Shown one piece after another: positions 34,655 to 45,945 of a stretch of DNA of 64,000 bases. The stretch's first letter is position 1; each line of letters opens with the position of its first letter. Made by a program: the position numbers and the translations under genes. This DNA comes from Omphiscola glabra (Eukaryota > Mollusca > Gastropoda > Lymnaeidae), in assembly GCA_964017045.1 (NCBI GenBank), contig OZ024794.1, positions 53,536,608 to 53,600,607 on the forward strand. Reading direction: 5' to 3'. The notes beneath the pieces are model-generated. The model ran no database searches, was not told the origin of the DNA, and worked only from the letters and a program-made list of their open reading frames with translations.

Positions 34655-35035
34655 CAAAGATATACAAACAAAGAAATAGAATCAAAGATATAATATCAAA
34701 GATATAGAATGGATGACATCGGATCAAAGATATAGAATCAAATATACAGACTCAACGATATGGAATTTATGATATAGAATCCAAGATATAGAATCAACTA
34801 TATAGAATCGAATATATAGAATTACAGATATAAAATCAAAGACATAGAAAAAAATGATATAGAATCAAAGACATAGAATCAAAGATATGGAATCAAAGAT
34901 ATAGAATCAAAGACATAAAATCAAAGACATAGAATCAAAGATATACAATCAATGACATAGAATCAAAGATATAGAATCAAAGATATATAATCAAAGATAT
35001 ATAATCAAAGACACTTAATCAAATACATAGAAGAG
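34655..35035. repeat. 14-bp minisatellite, about 25 degenerate copies
   Basis: Unit ATAGAATCAAAGAT with many point variants and GACATAG interchanges. Confidence 0.9.
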
Positions 35036-35358
35036 AAGCTAACTAAAATGTAGGGATTCCCTATTGGGTTCAAAGATAAATTACTTTTCATCAAGAAAAA
35101 TCTTGCGTCATTATGACATTTTTATGGTGGGGGTGGGGGGAGGGTGGGGGAAATGCAACAACAAAATATATGTACACAATTTATTATAACCATAACCGTT
35201 TTCTCTGCGTCCATAAGAATAACATAAATTATATGTGTGACATTTTTGAGGATGTATTTATAGCATATTGCTACGACTCCTTTATTATAATTTAAAATGC
35301 TAAAAAATTAGTAGTAAAAATACTATAACATGTTAACTATCAATGTAGGTAGCTTTAT
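35036..35358. other. Unique sequence with a G-rich patch
   Basis: GGGGGTGGGGGGAGGGTGGG at about 35127. No gene supported. Confidence 0.4.
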
Positions 35359-35514
35359 AAACCAAGAGGCAGACGGCTCACCGTACGACCAAGACTGAGT
35401 TGGATTGACGATGCAGAAAAAGACTTAACACCAGCTGGGGGTCGGGTCGGCGCACTAAGATGGAAAGCCGTGGATCAGTCCGAGTGGGTGTGGGTGAGCA
35501 GGACAGGACCCTAA
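35359..35514 (+). mobile_element. LINE fragment: extreme C-terminus of a reverse transcriptase protein
   Basis: An open frame of 51 codons ending in TAA carries the basic run KPRGRRLTVRPRLSWIDDAE followed by L-RWKAVDQSEW, the usual C-terminal end of non-LTR retrotransposon proteins. Its sequence differs from the other LINEs here, so it is a further family. No tail resolved beyond GATGATGTTGACGATGA. Confidence 0.7.
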
Positions 35515-36556
35515 CCAACTGATGATGTTGACGATGAATGAGGCATGTTAAATCAAATATTATCCATCAACCAAAGAATCCCAAGATTCATCTCAGCTCG
35601 TCATGTACCATCAGCTATAAATAGAGGTGTTCGTGTTCTTTCTTTGTTTAAAAATTCAAGTGCCACTATCTGGCTTTCATAAACATGTTCTGTGTAAGGA
35701 TAACGTTTCCTGCTTTATGAATCGGAGTTATATTTGTATATTACATTTGTATACGTTTTTTTTTTAAAATGACAAACTTTAATATCTTCCTAAGTAGGAC
35801 ATGTATCGCTATTTCTCCCCCCCACCCACACCACACCTCCGTAGCTGCTTGTGTTAGGCCGAAGTTTATCAACATTTTTTTACACTAAAAATCAATCAAC
35901 TTTACTACTCTACTTTCATAGGCTTAAAAAAACATAAAGGACAATGTTTTGATATTTCAGATGGTACTCAGATCTGTGCAGTTGTAGACCTTTGTTGCTA
36001 AGAGTTTAAAACAAAGGAAGGCAGGAAGACAGATCCGGGTATTCCCGGGAATGTCAATAAAAACATGGAGGCCGCACCAATTTTCGTGCCTGAATGAACA
36101 ATTACGTCGGAGGAGGAGGATGATGTGCGATTTGGAGCAGTTCGTTCCTGTGCCCTGTCTTAACCTTAACGAGACACGCCACTGGGCCGATGTTTGTTTC
36201 CCTTGTAGGTTAATCAGCCCAGCAGACGTCTTCGTGGCTTATGATAATGAATGTCACGCTAAAGATGTCACGTGTTTGGAATAGATCAACGTAAAGGACG
36301 AATCATGGGTGATGGCATTCATTTTTTTGGAGTTTTGAACATAACACGCGTGTGGTGATTATTCTTGAACTTGAATGTCTTTAAGATCAGTTGGATGTTG
36401 GGGTGTAAACCCCCTGAAAACACAAGTAAAGATCACCCAAAAACATCCATGATGTTAGTAACAAAATAACCGCACACACACAAAAAAAGAACATGTTAAT
36501 ATGTAAATATAGTATTAAAGTTTTTTTTTGTGCTCGTTATTTCAACCCAAAATCCA
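35515..36556. other. Unique sequence with one unassigned open frame
   Basis: A + strand frame at 36051-36284 (77 codons, ATG start, cysteine-containing, arginine-rich patch) lies in DNA less A+T-rich than its surroundings. No domain and no strong splice sites were recognised, so it is not called. Confidence 0.3.
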
Positions 36557-36650
36557 TAGATACTCCAAGTTACTCCAAGATACTCCAAGTTACCCCAAGA
36601 TACACCAAGATACTCCAAGTTACTCCAAGATACTCCAAGATACTCCAAGA
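36557..36650. repeat. 10-bp minisatellite, about 9 copies
   Basis: Unit TACTCCAAGA, alternating with TACTCCAAGT. Confidence 0.9.
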
Positions 36651-37154
36651 GAGTAGCTTGAGGAATGGTCAAAAGATGATGGAGCTTCTTAAAAAGTCAC
36701 GTGCTTGACCAACATGGTATTTTTTAAGCGTGGGGGGAGGGCTGGTAGAGAAATGCTCCATAAGAGATTAATCGATGTAAGACAGAAAAAAAAACCTCAA
36801 ACAAAACAAATCATTTTGCATCAGGACACCAGAGCCTATTAAAAGCCAGGGTTAACTTGACATTCAACCACCCAGCAAATATTTGTTGAGTACTGGAAAT
36901 AAACAATACCGTGGGGATCATTAATGTAACCATTTCACATATGTTACGACATCCTTATGTACTCAGTGAGTGTTATTCAAATATGTTATTCTCCTGGCAT
37001 TGTGTGCATTTCGAAACAGTTGAATAATTGTTTTACCAAGTCCTACTTTTTTGCTATAACACATACACCCTAGGAAAACACGATAGTTCTAATATATATA
37101 TATATAATATATGAAACAATAAATTTAATATTATACTGTTATATTTGCACTTTA
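36651..37154. other. Unique sequence
   Basis: Nothing recognised; TA-rich patch near 37093-37112. Confidence 0.4.
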
Positions 37155-37322
37155 CGGAATAAACAACTGGATGTCATGCTTCATTTTTCGAAATAAACAA
37201 CTGGATGTCGTCTGTCATTTTACACAATGAACAACTGGATATCATCTGTCATTTTACGGAAAAAACAACTGGATGTCATCTGTCATTTAAGGGATCAACA
37301 ACTAGATATCATCTGTCATTTT
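37155..37322. repeat. About 34-bp degenerate minisatellite, about 5 copies
   Basis: AACAACTGGATGTCATCTGT + CATTTTACGG-type units. Confidence 0.85.
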
Positions 37323-37376
37323 AACAATTGACTTAAAGAAACAGTGGTATGGGAATTCAAAAAAACTTTCTAAGTG

Positions 37377-38521
37377 GCCTGACTGTATGGCATCTTTCCG
37401 TCTACGAGATACGATAGATTTATCTTTTCTGATTGCAGCTCTTGGTGTAGCTAGTGAGACCAATCCTCGAGTGGCAGTCTCTTTTGCATGTCCCATACAC
37501 GAATGCGGTGGAGCAGTGTTTTCTGGCCTTTCTCTGCGCTCTCTTTACAGCTACTTCCGCCCTGTAGAGCTCCTCGGCACGTAGTGATCCTTCCTTCACG
37601 ATGCCCCGCCATGTGGATCGATCCTCCGCCAGGTCCTCCCAATTTGAGATGTTGATGTTGGCCGCCTTCGTGTCTCTTTTGCATATGTCTAAGTATCTGA
37701 GACGAGGCCCTCCAACTGACCATTTCCCTGTCGCCACCTCGCTGTACAGCACGTCCTTAGGTATGCGACCAGGTTGCATTCGTTTGACGTGCCCAAGCCA
37801 GCGGAGGCGTCTTTGCATTAATATGCTGGGAAGCCTGGTGTATGTGGTTCAAGACTCGCATCCATAGAGGAGTGCGCTCAGTACGCAGGCCTGGTATACC
37901 TGCAGCTTAGTTCTTGTTGTAAGTTTGGCATTGGACCAGACTCTTTTCTCAGTCTCGCCATGACAGTTGCGGCCTTCCCTATCCTACCACTTATCTCATC
38001 CTCCATTGAGAGGGTGCTCGAAATGTTCGACCCTAGATATGTGAACCTGTCAACAGCATCCAAGTCGCAGTCGTCGATGGAGATAGTGGGGAGAGAGTCA
38101 GCGTCCTGTGCTATAATGTTGGTTTTCTTAAAGCTAATGGTCAGGCCAAACTCTTTGCAGGCAGCGGATAAACTGGATACAAGGCTCTGCAGGCCGTCTG
38201 CTGAGTGAGATACTCATCTGCAAATAAGAGCTCGCGTAGCATGACCTTTCTTATTTTGGTCTTAGCTCTAAGGCGCGCAATGTTGAATAATCTCCCGTCA
38301 GCTCTAGTGTTGATGTATATCCCCTCGCTGTTGTTCTTGAAGGCATACTGGAGTAAGATGGAGAAGAAGATTGCAAATAAAGTAGGAGCTAGCACGCAGC
38401 CTTGCTTTACTCCACTACTTACTGGAAAAGCTTCTGAGGTGGCACCGTCATAGCACACTGTGCCCTGCATGTTATCGTGGAACTGCTCGATGATGTTAAG
38501 CAGACGTGCAGGGCAGCCTAT
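37377..38521 (-). mobile_element. LINE remnant with reverse transcriptase core, frameshifted and deleted
   Basis: Minus-strand fragments in order: GVKQGCVLAPTLF with a following helix (38141-38470); the catalytic loop region LLFAD, where a frameshift follows the first Asp and spoils the expected FADD box; a -1/+1 shifted continuation into FTYLGS (about 38063) and GRIGKA; then RRLRWLGHVKRM, a basic linker, and a C-terminal end near 37420. Between the Y-x-R segment (about 37850) and RRLRWLGH a stretch of roughly 30-40 residues expected in the family is missing. Endonuclease absent. Non-functional. Confidence 0.88.
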
Positions 38522-38620
38522 TATTTTTATATGGCACGTTTAATAATGATTTATAAGGAAATGGTGTTTAAACGTTCAAAAATACATTTCACGCCTGTTA
38601 GAAGGAAATTTCATCTATGA

Positions 38621-38816
38621 CAGCGGTTCTAAACCTGTGGGTCGCGACCGCCGTGGGGGCCAAAAGACCCTTACACAGGGGTCGCCTAGGACCTTCGGAA
38701 AACAAATATTTATGAAGTAGCAACGAAAATAATTGTATGGGTGGGGGTCACCACAACACACATCATGATGAACTGTATTAAAGGGTCACGGTATTAGAAA
38801 AGGTTAAGAACCACTG
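38621..38816 (+). mobile_element. SPIN-type hAT MITE, copy 5
   Basis: CAGCGGTTCTAAACCTGTGG, GTCGCGACC, TTACACAGGGGTCGCCTAGG, TTATGAAGTAGCAACGAAAA, ending GGTTAAGAACCACTG. Flanks atctatga / atgtatag match at only 5 of 8. Confidence 0.92.
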
Positions 38817-39599
38817 ATGTATAGGTTATATGTAGGGAAGATGTTCAAGAGACCAATTGCAAAAATATTAAAGATTTAACTTCTTAACGTGCGTAAAATC
38901 TCAAGACCAGATTTGCCTCTTAACATTTATATATGATTTTCCCTTTATATTTGCCTCGCACGGTGTCTATTCAAATTAGCTAGCTATGTCGGTCCTCTTA
39001 TGAGAAATTAGCAATTCTCTCGTGTTCTTGTTTCAAGGGTACACTTGTTATAGTGAAGTGGTGTCTCCTCCAGACATTGAATTGTGGAATCCAATTTACG
39101 GCACACATCGAAAGTTCGTTTGAGAATCTGACTGCTATTAGTCTCCTGATGTTCTAGCTTTGTGTTAAAGACTGCCTGAGCCAAACAAGAAAATTGTCAG
39201 GTTCACTCGAAATGAGTAAATAAGTATGAGGGTAGCACTCGGTGTTAGTATAGACTAACTAACAGCTAGGGTGGGGACTGAACGAAGCTAGGGTATGTCA
39301 ATATTCAGTTTCTGTTTATCTATGGGAATGGCAATATTGTATGCAAATATTTTTTTTATGAAATGAAGAGATATGTATTGTAGTTCAAACCTTTTCCTCA
39401 TTACGGTCCGTTATCATTATCAGTCAATTAAGTGGGGTTTTTTCCCAGTTAGTTAAGTGCTCCTAAAATCTGCTCAGTTCAAATGTTCACGCAGTGTATT
39501 GAAATGGTGTCCAGTTTTATCTTTGCTCAAATAAGAGATAGTTTACAACTTACACTGCCTCAAGTACACCCCTCCCCCCAGAATTTTTCACCTAAAGCC
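38817..39599. other. Unique sequence
   Basis: Nothing recognised. Confidence 0.4.
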
Positions 39600-39672
39600 T
39601 CATCAAGCCCTGCACCTGAAGCACAGATCTCGGTGTCTGGTATAGCTGGATTCAAACCCTAAGACTCTAGAC
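39600..39672 (-). mobile_element. Possible tRNA-type SINE piece interrupted by SPIN
   Basis: The reverse complement reads AGAGTCTTAGGGTTTGAATC + C, close to a tRNA-SINE B-box (GGTTCGANTCC). The adjoining SPIN copy would have cut it. No convincing A-box or tail was found, so this is tentative. Confidence 0.25.
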
Positions 39673-39881
39673 CAACGGTTCTCAACCTGTGCGTCGCTTC
39701 CCCTTTGGGAGTAGAAAGACCCATTCACAAGGGTCGTCTAAGGCGTTCGGAAAACATATATACTATGGTATACTCTACAGTTATGAAGTAGCAACGAAAA
39801 TAATATTATGCATGGGGAGGTCACCACAACATGAGAAACTGTGTTAAAGCGTTGCGTAATTAGGAAGGTTGAGAACCTCTG
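39673..39881 (+). mobile_element. SPIN-type hAT MITE, copy 6
   Basis: Starts CAACGGTTCTCAACCTGTGC, includes CAGTTATGAAGTAGCAACGA and GGTCACCACAACATGAG, and ends GGTTGAGAACCTCTG. Flanks ctctagac / ctctacac match at 7 of 8 and fit the TCTAGA-like hAT target preference. Longest copy in the window. Confidence 0.93.
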
Positions 39882-40493
39882 CTCTACACAGTCAAACTTA
39901 CACAAATAAACAAACAATAAGCCCATACATTCGACATCGCAAACCTGACAACGGTTTGTTTTTAAAAGATGATTTCGTTCTTATCATGTGACGCCAACTA
40001 AAACAAACTATTGAGTTATGGAAGTGAGAGTTTTATCCTCAATATGTCGGCTTCTTGTCCCGTCAAATAATATCTGTGCAATATCTTCTTTACAAGTCTC
40101 GGCTTTAAAATTATTTTCCTCTTTTTTTTAATTGTAATTCTTTTTTTTTTTTTTAAATTATTATTATTAACGATTTAATTTTATCTTAGGCTTATATTTC
40201 TAGGAAAAAGGTATAGTTACAATCGTTTGTGTTTGTGTGTGAATGTGTGACTGAGTTTGTGTGTGTGTGTGTGCGTGTGTATACAATGGGATTACTTGGG
40301 TCTTGACTTTCATATAAAGCAATATGATATAATGCAAGCTATAATTTGTTACAGTTATACGTATTTATCCAGAATCCATTTCGTTATCAACCAAGATATC
40401 AAATTGCCTAAATATTTGATTTCCTAGAAATAGTGCTTTGTAAATTGAAGAGCTCATCGATTACCCAGCCTCAATGCTTTGTAGCTTTTTAAA
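39882..40493. other. Unique sequence with T runs and a GT microsatellite
   Basis: (GT)n near 40222-40280. No gene. Confidence 0.45.
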
Positions 40494-40782
40494 ATACTGT
40501 GGGTGTTTTGTGGATGTGGGTGTTTGTCTTGTGGATGTGGATGTTTGCCCTGTAGATGTGGATGTTTGTCCTGTGGATGTGAATGATTGTCTTGTGGATG
40601 TGGGTATTTGTCTTGTGGATGTGGTTATTTGTCTTGTGGATATGGGTGTTTGTCTTGTGGATGTGGGTGTTTGTCTTGTGGATGTGGGTGTTTGTCTTGT
40701 GAATGTGGATGTTTGACTTGAAGTTGTAGGTGTTTGTTTTGTGGATGTGGGCTTTTGTTTGTGGATGTCTCGATTTGATGGC
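40494..40782. repeat. 21-bp minisatellite, about 13 copies
   Basis: Unit TTGTCTTGTGGATGTGGGTG + T. The period is divisible by 3, giving long spurious frames on both strands (Thr/Ser/Gln on one, Val/Asp/Cys on the other). Confidence 0.95.
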
Positions 40783-40877
40783 ATTCTTGTTATCTTTAAT
40801 TTGTTGTAATTTCACAAACTTATCTACAAGTTTTCAAAAAAAATTATAATTATTTTTTAAGTGTCTTTCCCCTGGAA

Positions 40878-41010
40878 TATCATGATTGAAAATACAAAAA
40901 TATGTTATAGTTTATGTGACTGTATATGACATACAATAATCTGTTATAGTTTCTGTGACTGTATCTGACATACAATACACTGTTATAGTTTCTGTGACTG
41001 TAGCTGACAA
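40878..41010. repeat. About 39-40-bp minisatellite, 3 copies
   Basis: Units of TGTTATAGTTTCTGTGACTG + TATCTGACATACAATA. Confidence 0.88.
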
Positions 41011-41064
41011 TTTCTCACAGATATCCTCAATTATATTTGCTCTAAATGACTCTCAACTCTCACT

Positions 41065-41068
<4 letters not shown>

Positions 41069-41129
<61 letters not shown>
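41069..41129. repeat. TA dinucleotide microsatellite, about 60 bp
   Basis: Uninterrupted alternating T and A. Confidence 0.98.
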
Positions 41130-41132
<3 letters not shown>

Positions 41133-41154
41133 TTATTATATACCTCAGTTTTTT

Positions 41155-41515
41155 GTTACGACATCCAAAGACGTCAGTTACGAGCTTTCTTTTCTCTGTG
41201 TCACCATGTCTCTCACGTCAGTTTCTATCTCCCTTTTCTCTGAGTCACCATGTCTCTCACGTCAGTTACGAGCTTTCTTTTCTCTGTGTCACCATGTCTC
41301 TCACGTCAGTTTCTATCTTAATTTTCTCTGTGTCACCATTTCTCACGTCAGTTTCTACTTTTCTCTGTGTCACCATTTCTCTCACGTCAGTTAGTAGCTC
41401 TATCTTCTCTGTGTCACCATGTGTCTCACGTCAGTTACTAGCTCTCTCTTCTCTGTGTCACCATGTGTCTCACGTCAGTTACTATACTCTCTTCTCTGTG
41501 TCACCATGTCTCTCT
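41155..41515. repeat. About 50-bp degenerate minisatellite, about 8 copies
   Basis: Units carry TTCTCTGTGTCACCATGTCT + CTCACGTCAGTT, with variable CT-rich linkers. Confidence 0.9.
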
Positions 41516-41801
41516 CTTATCTATGCATCTCAAATTCCCTCCTTTTCTCCCCTTTGCCATGCTTTTCTTCCTCAATCTACATAACCCTGCTGAACATTTT
41601 TCTGATATGTAGCATTATCATTACTTTCAACAGATGAGACTACTGCATGAAGCAAACTATCCAACATCAGCATGAACCACTTCTAACTTCCAATTAAACC
41701 CCCCCCCCCCCCCCCCTTTACGGTTAATATATCAGAGGTCAAGACATTCTCCTGGGTTCCTGAATTAGATCAATTTCCTTGGTTTTAAAAAAAATAAAAC
41801 A
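41516..41801. other. Unique sequence with an 18-bp poly(C)
   Basis: C run at 41699-41716. No gene. Confidence 0.5.
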
Positions 41802-41945
41802 TTTCGACAGCATTACATCTTCACATTATTTGTTGTATTAGTTGGCAATATTTGACAGCATTACATCTTCACATTATTTGTTGTATTAGTTGGCAATATT
41901 TGACAGCATTACATCTTCACATTATTTGTTGTATTAGTTGGCAGC
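41802..41945. repeat. 48-bp minisatellite, 3 copies
   Basis: TTTGACAGCATTACATCTTC + ACATTATTTG + TTGTATTAGTTGGCAATA. The second and third copies are almost identical. Confidence 0.93.
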
Positions 41946-42383
41946 CCACAACATGGGGCGATTACAATTTACAACAAAGTCATTATGTCATACAACTAGA
42001 TTATCAACACTACGCCAAACGCAAGCCCCGGCCATTCCATAAGAGGATAATCAACCCCTAACAGCCGGCGATAACTTAATCCCACTGTCGCAAGCTGCCA
42101 GTTAAATAGAATTGCTACTTGCTAAAGACGGCGTTCCACTGGGATTAACCTTTCCACGCCACCACGTTTCAAACGGCAGACTCTCTGGTCTCACTGGACC
42201 TCAGCCGCTGACAAGGTCCGTAATTGTTGTACTCTGAGGAGGCCAGTGGCAAACGACCAGGCAACATGCTCGTCAGCTACACGGCCGGAGACTTAATTAC
42301 ATTTTGGATGCAAGAAACCGGAGGTCAAGCGTCAGGACTCTTGTTTCATGAAGATTGTTTAAGAATTTGAGAAACATTGATAT
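41946..42383. other. Higher-GC unique block
   Basis: 42060-42330 is clearly less A+T-rich than neighbouring DNA and free of simple repeats, but no long open frame or splice sites stand out. It could be a conserved noncoding element or an exon with weak signals. Confidence 0.3.
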
Positions 42384-42568
42384 CAGGCCCGGCCCTAACA
42401 ATTGCGGATATCTATGCGAAACGGATTGCGCGGGGCCCAGTCTGGGTAGGGATAAGGATAATAAAAGAAAATTAAGATTTTGTAGTAGAAAATCAATTCG
42501 CGCGGGGCCTATGAAAGTGCGGGGCCCACTGCGGACGCATAGGTTGCTGTGGCCTATGGCCGGCCCTG
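42384..42568. mobile_element. CAGGGCCGG-ended non-autonomous DNA element
   Basis: Ends CAGGCCCGGCCCTA and its partial inverse TAGGCC..TGGCCGGCCCTG (here ATGGCCGGCCCTG). The interior holds GCGCGGGGCC twice and GGATAATAAAAG, also seen at 56434. No good 8-bp duplication at the ends. hAT affinity is inferred from the CA-G start only. Confidence 0.55.
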
Positions 42569-42821
42569 TCCATGATACTAGGTGTGCGGGCAGTGGTAGC
42601 TAACACTTGTGAGTGCACAGAGACGTCAAGATAGAGTTGATTAGTTTTGGAATCGTAATGATGACACGTTTTTATGATCCTAGCTACTCCGAATGTAATG
42701 TTTATTGAAAGATTGACGTGAAATTCTTGTTAAGTTACTGGTTAAAATGTTACAGTCATGTTTCTTTTCATTTTGTTACTCTGAATATTCACTTGTGGGA
42801 ATATAAATAAACAAGATACAG
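42569..42821. other. Unique sequence
   Basis: Nothing recognised. Confidence 0.4.
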
Positions 42822-43208
42822 CCCGCCAAACATTGGCGGCAGCAATGGGTGAACTTCCCATCTACTAAAGTTACTTGACCAAACATGAACTCAATCTACA
42901 CCCCCCCCCCCTTTCCCCCCCCAAATGGTACGTCACTGCACACTTTTTATTTCACGCCCATGAATTATATTAAATATTTTGAGCCCCAACCACTTTTAAA
43001 CCGAATATTTTTTTACACCATACTTAAATTGAGACGATTTCATTTTTTGAAAAGAAAATATTACGCTCCAAACGAATTTTTTCGTTATATAACAAAAATT
43101 TATTTTTTATCGTAGTTATCGGGAATTTTATTTTGCGCGCTATTGAACTCATTAATGTACCATACTTTCTTTCAAACATACATAATACATTTATTATATA
43201 CTCTCAAT
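42822..43208 (+). mobile_element. Interspersed repeat 'X', copy 2
   Basis: Inverse-oriented partner of 7282-7626, with a 10-bp C run and further C-runs inserted at 42900-42922. The GCCCGCCAAACATTGGCGGC start is a near-perfect palindrome. Unclassified. Confidence 0.7.
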
Positions 43209-43682
43209 CCCTGAATAGAAAGGAACCGGAAATGGAAGCAGTAAATTAGAAAGCAGCCCACGAGTCATACCAGATGCGTAATATATATAAGAGATGTACG
43301 TTGACCTTTGCGAAAGTCTTCGTAAACATGCTGTTACAGTTATCTGGTAGTCACTGTATCGTTGCTGATTAAAACAACAAACGTTGACAGCTATGATACA
43401 TTCAAAAGAAAAGATAATTTTGTTTTCGTGTGAAATTGTCGTTTACAAGTTTTCAAACGTGAAATTTTAAAACATAAAACAGTGTTATTATAATTATGCT
43501 AGCAGCATGGAATATTTCTAGACAGTCTGGTGACCCTTTTAGTCAAAGAATCCAAGGATGAACTCAGAGGAAACTAAAATTAAGTACAGTTAAAAGTTGA
43601 CGAACACTACCAGTTCGACTGTATCTTACTCAAGGGCTTTAAAAAGGATTTCAGTAGCAAGCCTCTCGCTTCTACCATACAT
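43209..43682. other. Unique sequence
   Basis: Nothing recognised. Confidence 0.4.
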
Positions 43683-44466
43683 CATCTGGCTCATAAAATA
43701 CAGCTTTTGGCTCGTACAATACAGTATCTGGTCTTTAAAATACAGATTCTGTCCCATGGAATACAGTTTCTGGTCTATAAAATACCGCTTTTGGCTCGTA
43801 CAATACAGTTTCTGGTCTATAAAATACAGATTCTGTCCCATGGAATACAGCTTCTGGTCTATAAAATACAGATTCTGTCCCATGGAATACAGCTTCGGGT
43901 CTATAAAATACAGATTATGTCCCATGGAATACAGTTTCTGGTCTATAAAATACAGATTATGTCCATGGAATACAATTTCTGGTCTATAAAATACAGATTA
44001 TGTCCCATGGAATACAGTTTCTGGTCTATAAAATACAGATTATGTCCCATGGAATACAATTTCTGGTCTATAAAATACAGATTCTGTCCCATGGAATACA
44101 GTTTCTGGTCTATAAAATACAGATTCTGTCCCATGGAATACAGTTTCTGGTCTATAAAATACAGATTCTGTCCCATGGAATACAGTTTCTGGTCTATAAA
44201 ATACAGATTCTGTCCCATGGAATACAGCTTCTGGTCTATAAAATACAGATTCTGTCCCATGGAATACAGCTTCTGGTCTATAAAATACAGATTCTGTCCC
44301 ATGGAATACAGTTTCTGGTCTATAAAATACAGATTCTGTCCCATGGAATACAGTTTCTGGTCTATAAAATACAGATTCTGTCCCATGGAATACAGTTTCT
44401 GGTCTATAAAATACAGATTCTGGCCCATGGAATACAGCTTCTGGTCTATAAAATACAGATTCTGGC
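43683..44466. repeat. 42-bp satellite (dimer of 21-bp units), about 18-19 copies
   Basis: Each 42-mer is TCTGGTCTATAAAATACAGA (A type) plus TCTGTCCCATGGAATACAGT (B type); the halves are 21 bp each and clearly related. Left-edge units carry TCTGGCTC or TTTGGCTCGTACAATACAG variants. Both strands stay open in several frames (for example 311 and 287 codons), a consequence of the period rather than of coding. Confidence 0.97.
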
Positions 44467-44803
44467 CCATACAATACACCGTCTGGCCCATACAATACAC
44501 CGTCTGGCCCCTACAATACACCGTCTGGCCCATACAATACACCGTCTGGCCCATACAATACACCGTCTGGCCCATACAATACACCGTCTGGCCCATACAA
44601 TACACCGTCTGGCCCATACAATACACCGTCTGGCCCATATAATACACCGTCTGGCCCATACAATACACCGTCTGGCCCATACAATACACCGTCTGGACCG
44701 TACAATGCAGCGTCTGGCCCATACAATACACCGTCTGGACCGTACAATGCAGCGTCTGGCCCATACAATACACCGTCTGGATCGTACAATGCAGCGTCTG
44801 GCC
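44467..44803. repeat. 21-bp satellite, 16 copies, related to the adjoining 42-bp array
   Basis: Unit TCTGGCCCATACAATACACC + G, nearly perfect. At the right end (about 44691-44803) a new 42-bp dimer appears three times, alternating GACCGTACAATGCAGCG with GCCCATACAATACACCG. Confidence 0.97.
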
Positions 44804-45410
44804 CACCTCTCCACCAAATAGCCCACCTCCTCAGTGTTATAAGCCGGCTGCAGCTGAAGTATGTTTCGACTTCCTACTATTGTAATGAAGCTGTATAATC
44901 AGAGCGCTCCCCCAATGTAAACCAAATCGCGAGTCTAAGACAAACTCTCTGGGAAGACGAAACACACCGGGCAATCTGGCGCTAGGCGCTAGACCAGGAA
45001 TGTAAGTTAAAACTCGATTTTTTTTTCTTTTCTGAGTGCATGAGGCAGGGATCCTCAAATATTGTATACATAACAGCGAGTAAGTGAATACAACAATTGA
45101 TGCCTTAATTTTATAAAAGCGGTGTTTTCCATGCCCCGTTAAATTATTATTTTTTATAGTGACCTCGCTTGCCGCTTGTGCCACACGGCAGCTCAAGGCC
45201 AGAGCAGGCCAACATCACGGTGAAAAGGTCAGTTCACCATGCCCCAAATGGACATTGGTCATTAAAGAGCAGTGCTGGCTGACACTGAGGATAGACACGG
45301 TCCTCTGGATCTAGCGCGTTCTGGGGTAGATCCGAGGGATTGAGATAATAAAAACATAAGTCGCATTTCTCAAAGTATTTAGATACATACATGCAGATAT
45401 GAAAATGCTT
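44804..45410. other. Unique sequence with one unassigned minus-strand frame
   Basis: An ATG frame of 119 codons (44837-45196) has no recognised domain or splice sites and starts next to a repeat array. Not called. Confidence 0.3.
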
Positions 45411-45549
45411 TTCATCATCATCATCATGTCCCTTAGTCCTTTGACCATTGGGGGCGCCACAGATGACATGAAAATGATCCTTCGCCATTCCTCTCTGTCT
45501 TCGGCACTACGCACAGCATCGCCTGGTTTTAGTCCCGTCCACTCTTCTA
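45411..45549 (-). mobile_element. LINE 3' fragment, copy 3 of the GAT-tailed family
   Basis: Matches the first 130 or so bp of the 3' end at 13797 (GATGATGATGA tail, GGCGCCCCC, CGGAGAGAGAGG-like region) with substitutions. Confidence 0.85.
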
Positions 45550-45586
45550 CGAAACGTGTACGGATAAATAGAGTAAATTACTAGAG

Positions 45587-45782
45587 CAGTGGTTCTCAAC
45601 ATTCCTAATGCCGCGACCCTTTAATAAAGTTCTTTATTTTGTGGCGACCCCCAACCACAAAATTATTTTCGTTAGTACTTCATAATTGTATAGTACATAT
45701 GTTTTCCGATGGTCTTAGGTGACCCCTGGTAAAGGGTCGTTCGACCCCAAAGGGGTCGCGACCCACAGGTTGAGAACCGCTT
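45587..45782 (-). mobile_element. SPIN-type hAT MITE, copy 7
   Basis: CAGTGGTTCTCAACATTCCT at the left; AAAGGGGTCGCGACCCACAG and GGTTGAGAACCGCT at the right. Flanks tactagag / tactaaat match at 6 of 8. Confidence 0.93.
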
Positions 45783-45945
45783 TACTAAATGGACAAAAGA
45801 GACAAACATAATCCTTATAATCTGGCGTCCTATCCACAGGAGGGAATCATGATGAGCTAGTTGTCTCGTGACGATGATTTCAGCCATGGCACTGTCATCG
45901 CGGGCCTAGGTGACGTCACCATTGTGTTAACCTTACTTACTCACG

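Noticed and set aside
43683..44803. Very long open frames (up to 311 codons) on both strands as possible repeat proteins
   Set aside because: Several frames on both strands are open at once because the 21/42-bp period is divisible by three; no flanking gene signals.
44837..45196. 119-codon minus-strand frame as a gene
   Set aside because: No domain, signal peptide or splice evidence; featureless composition.
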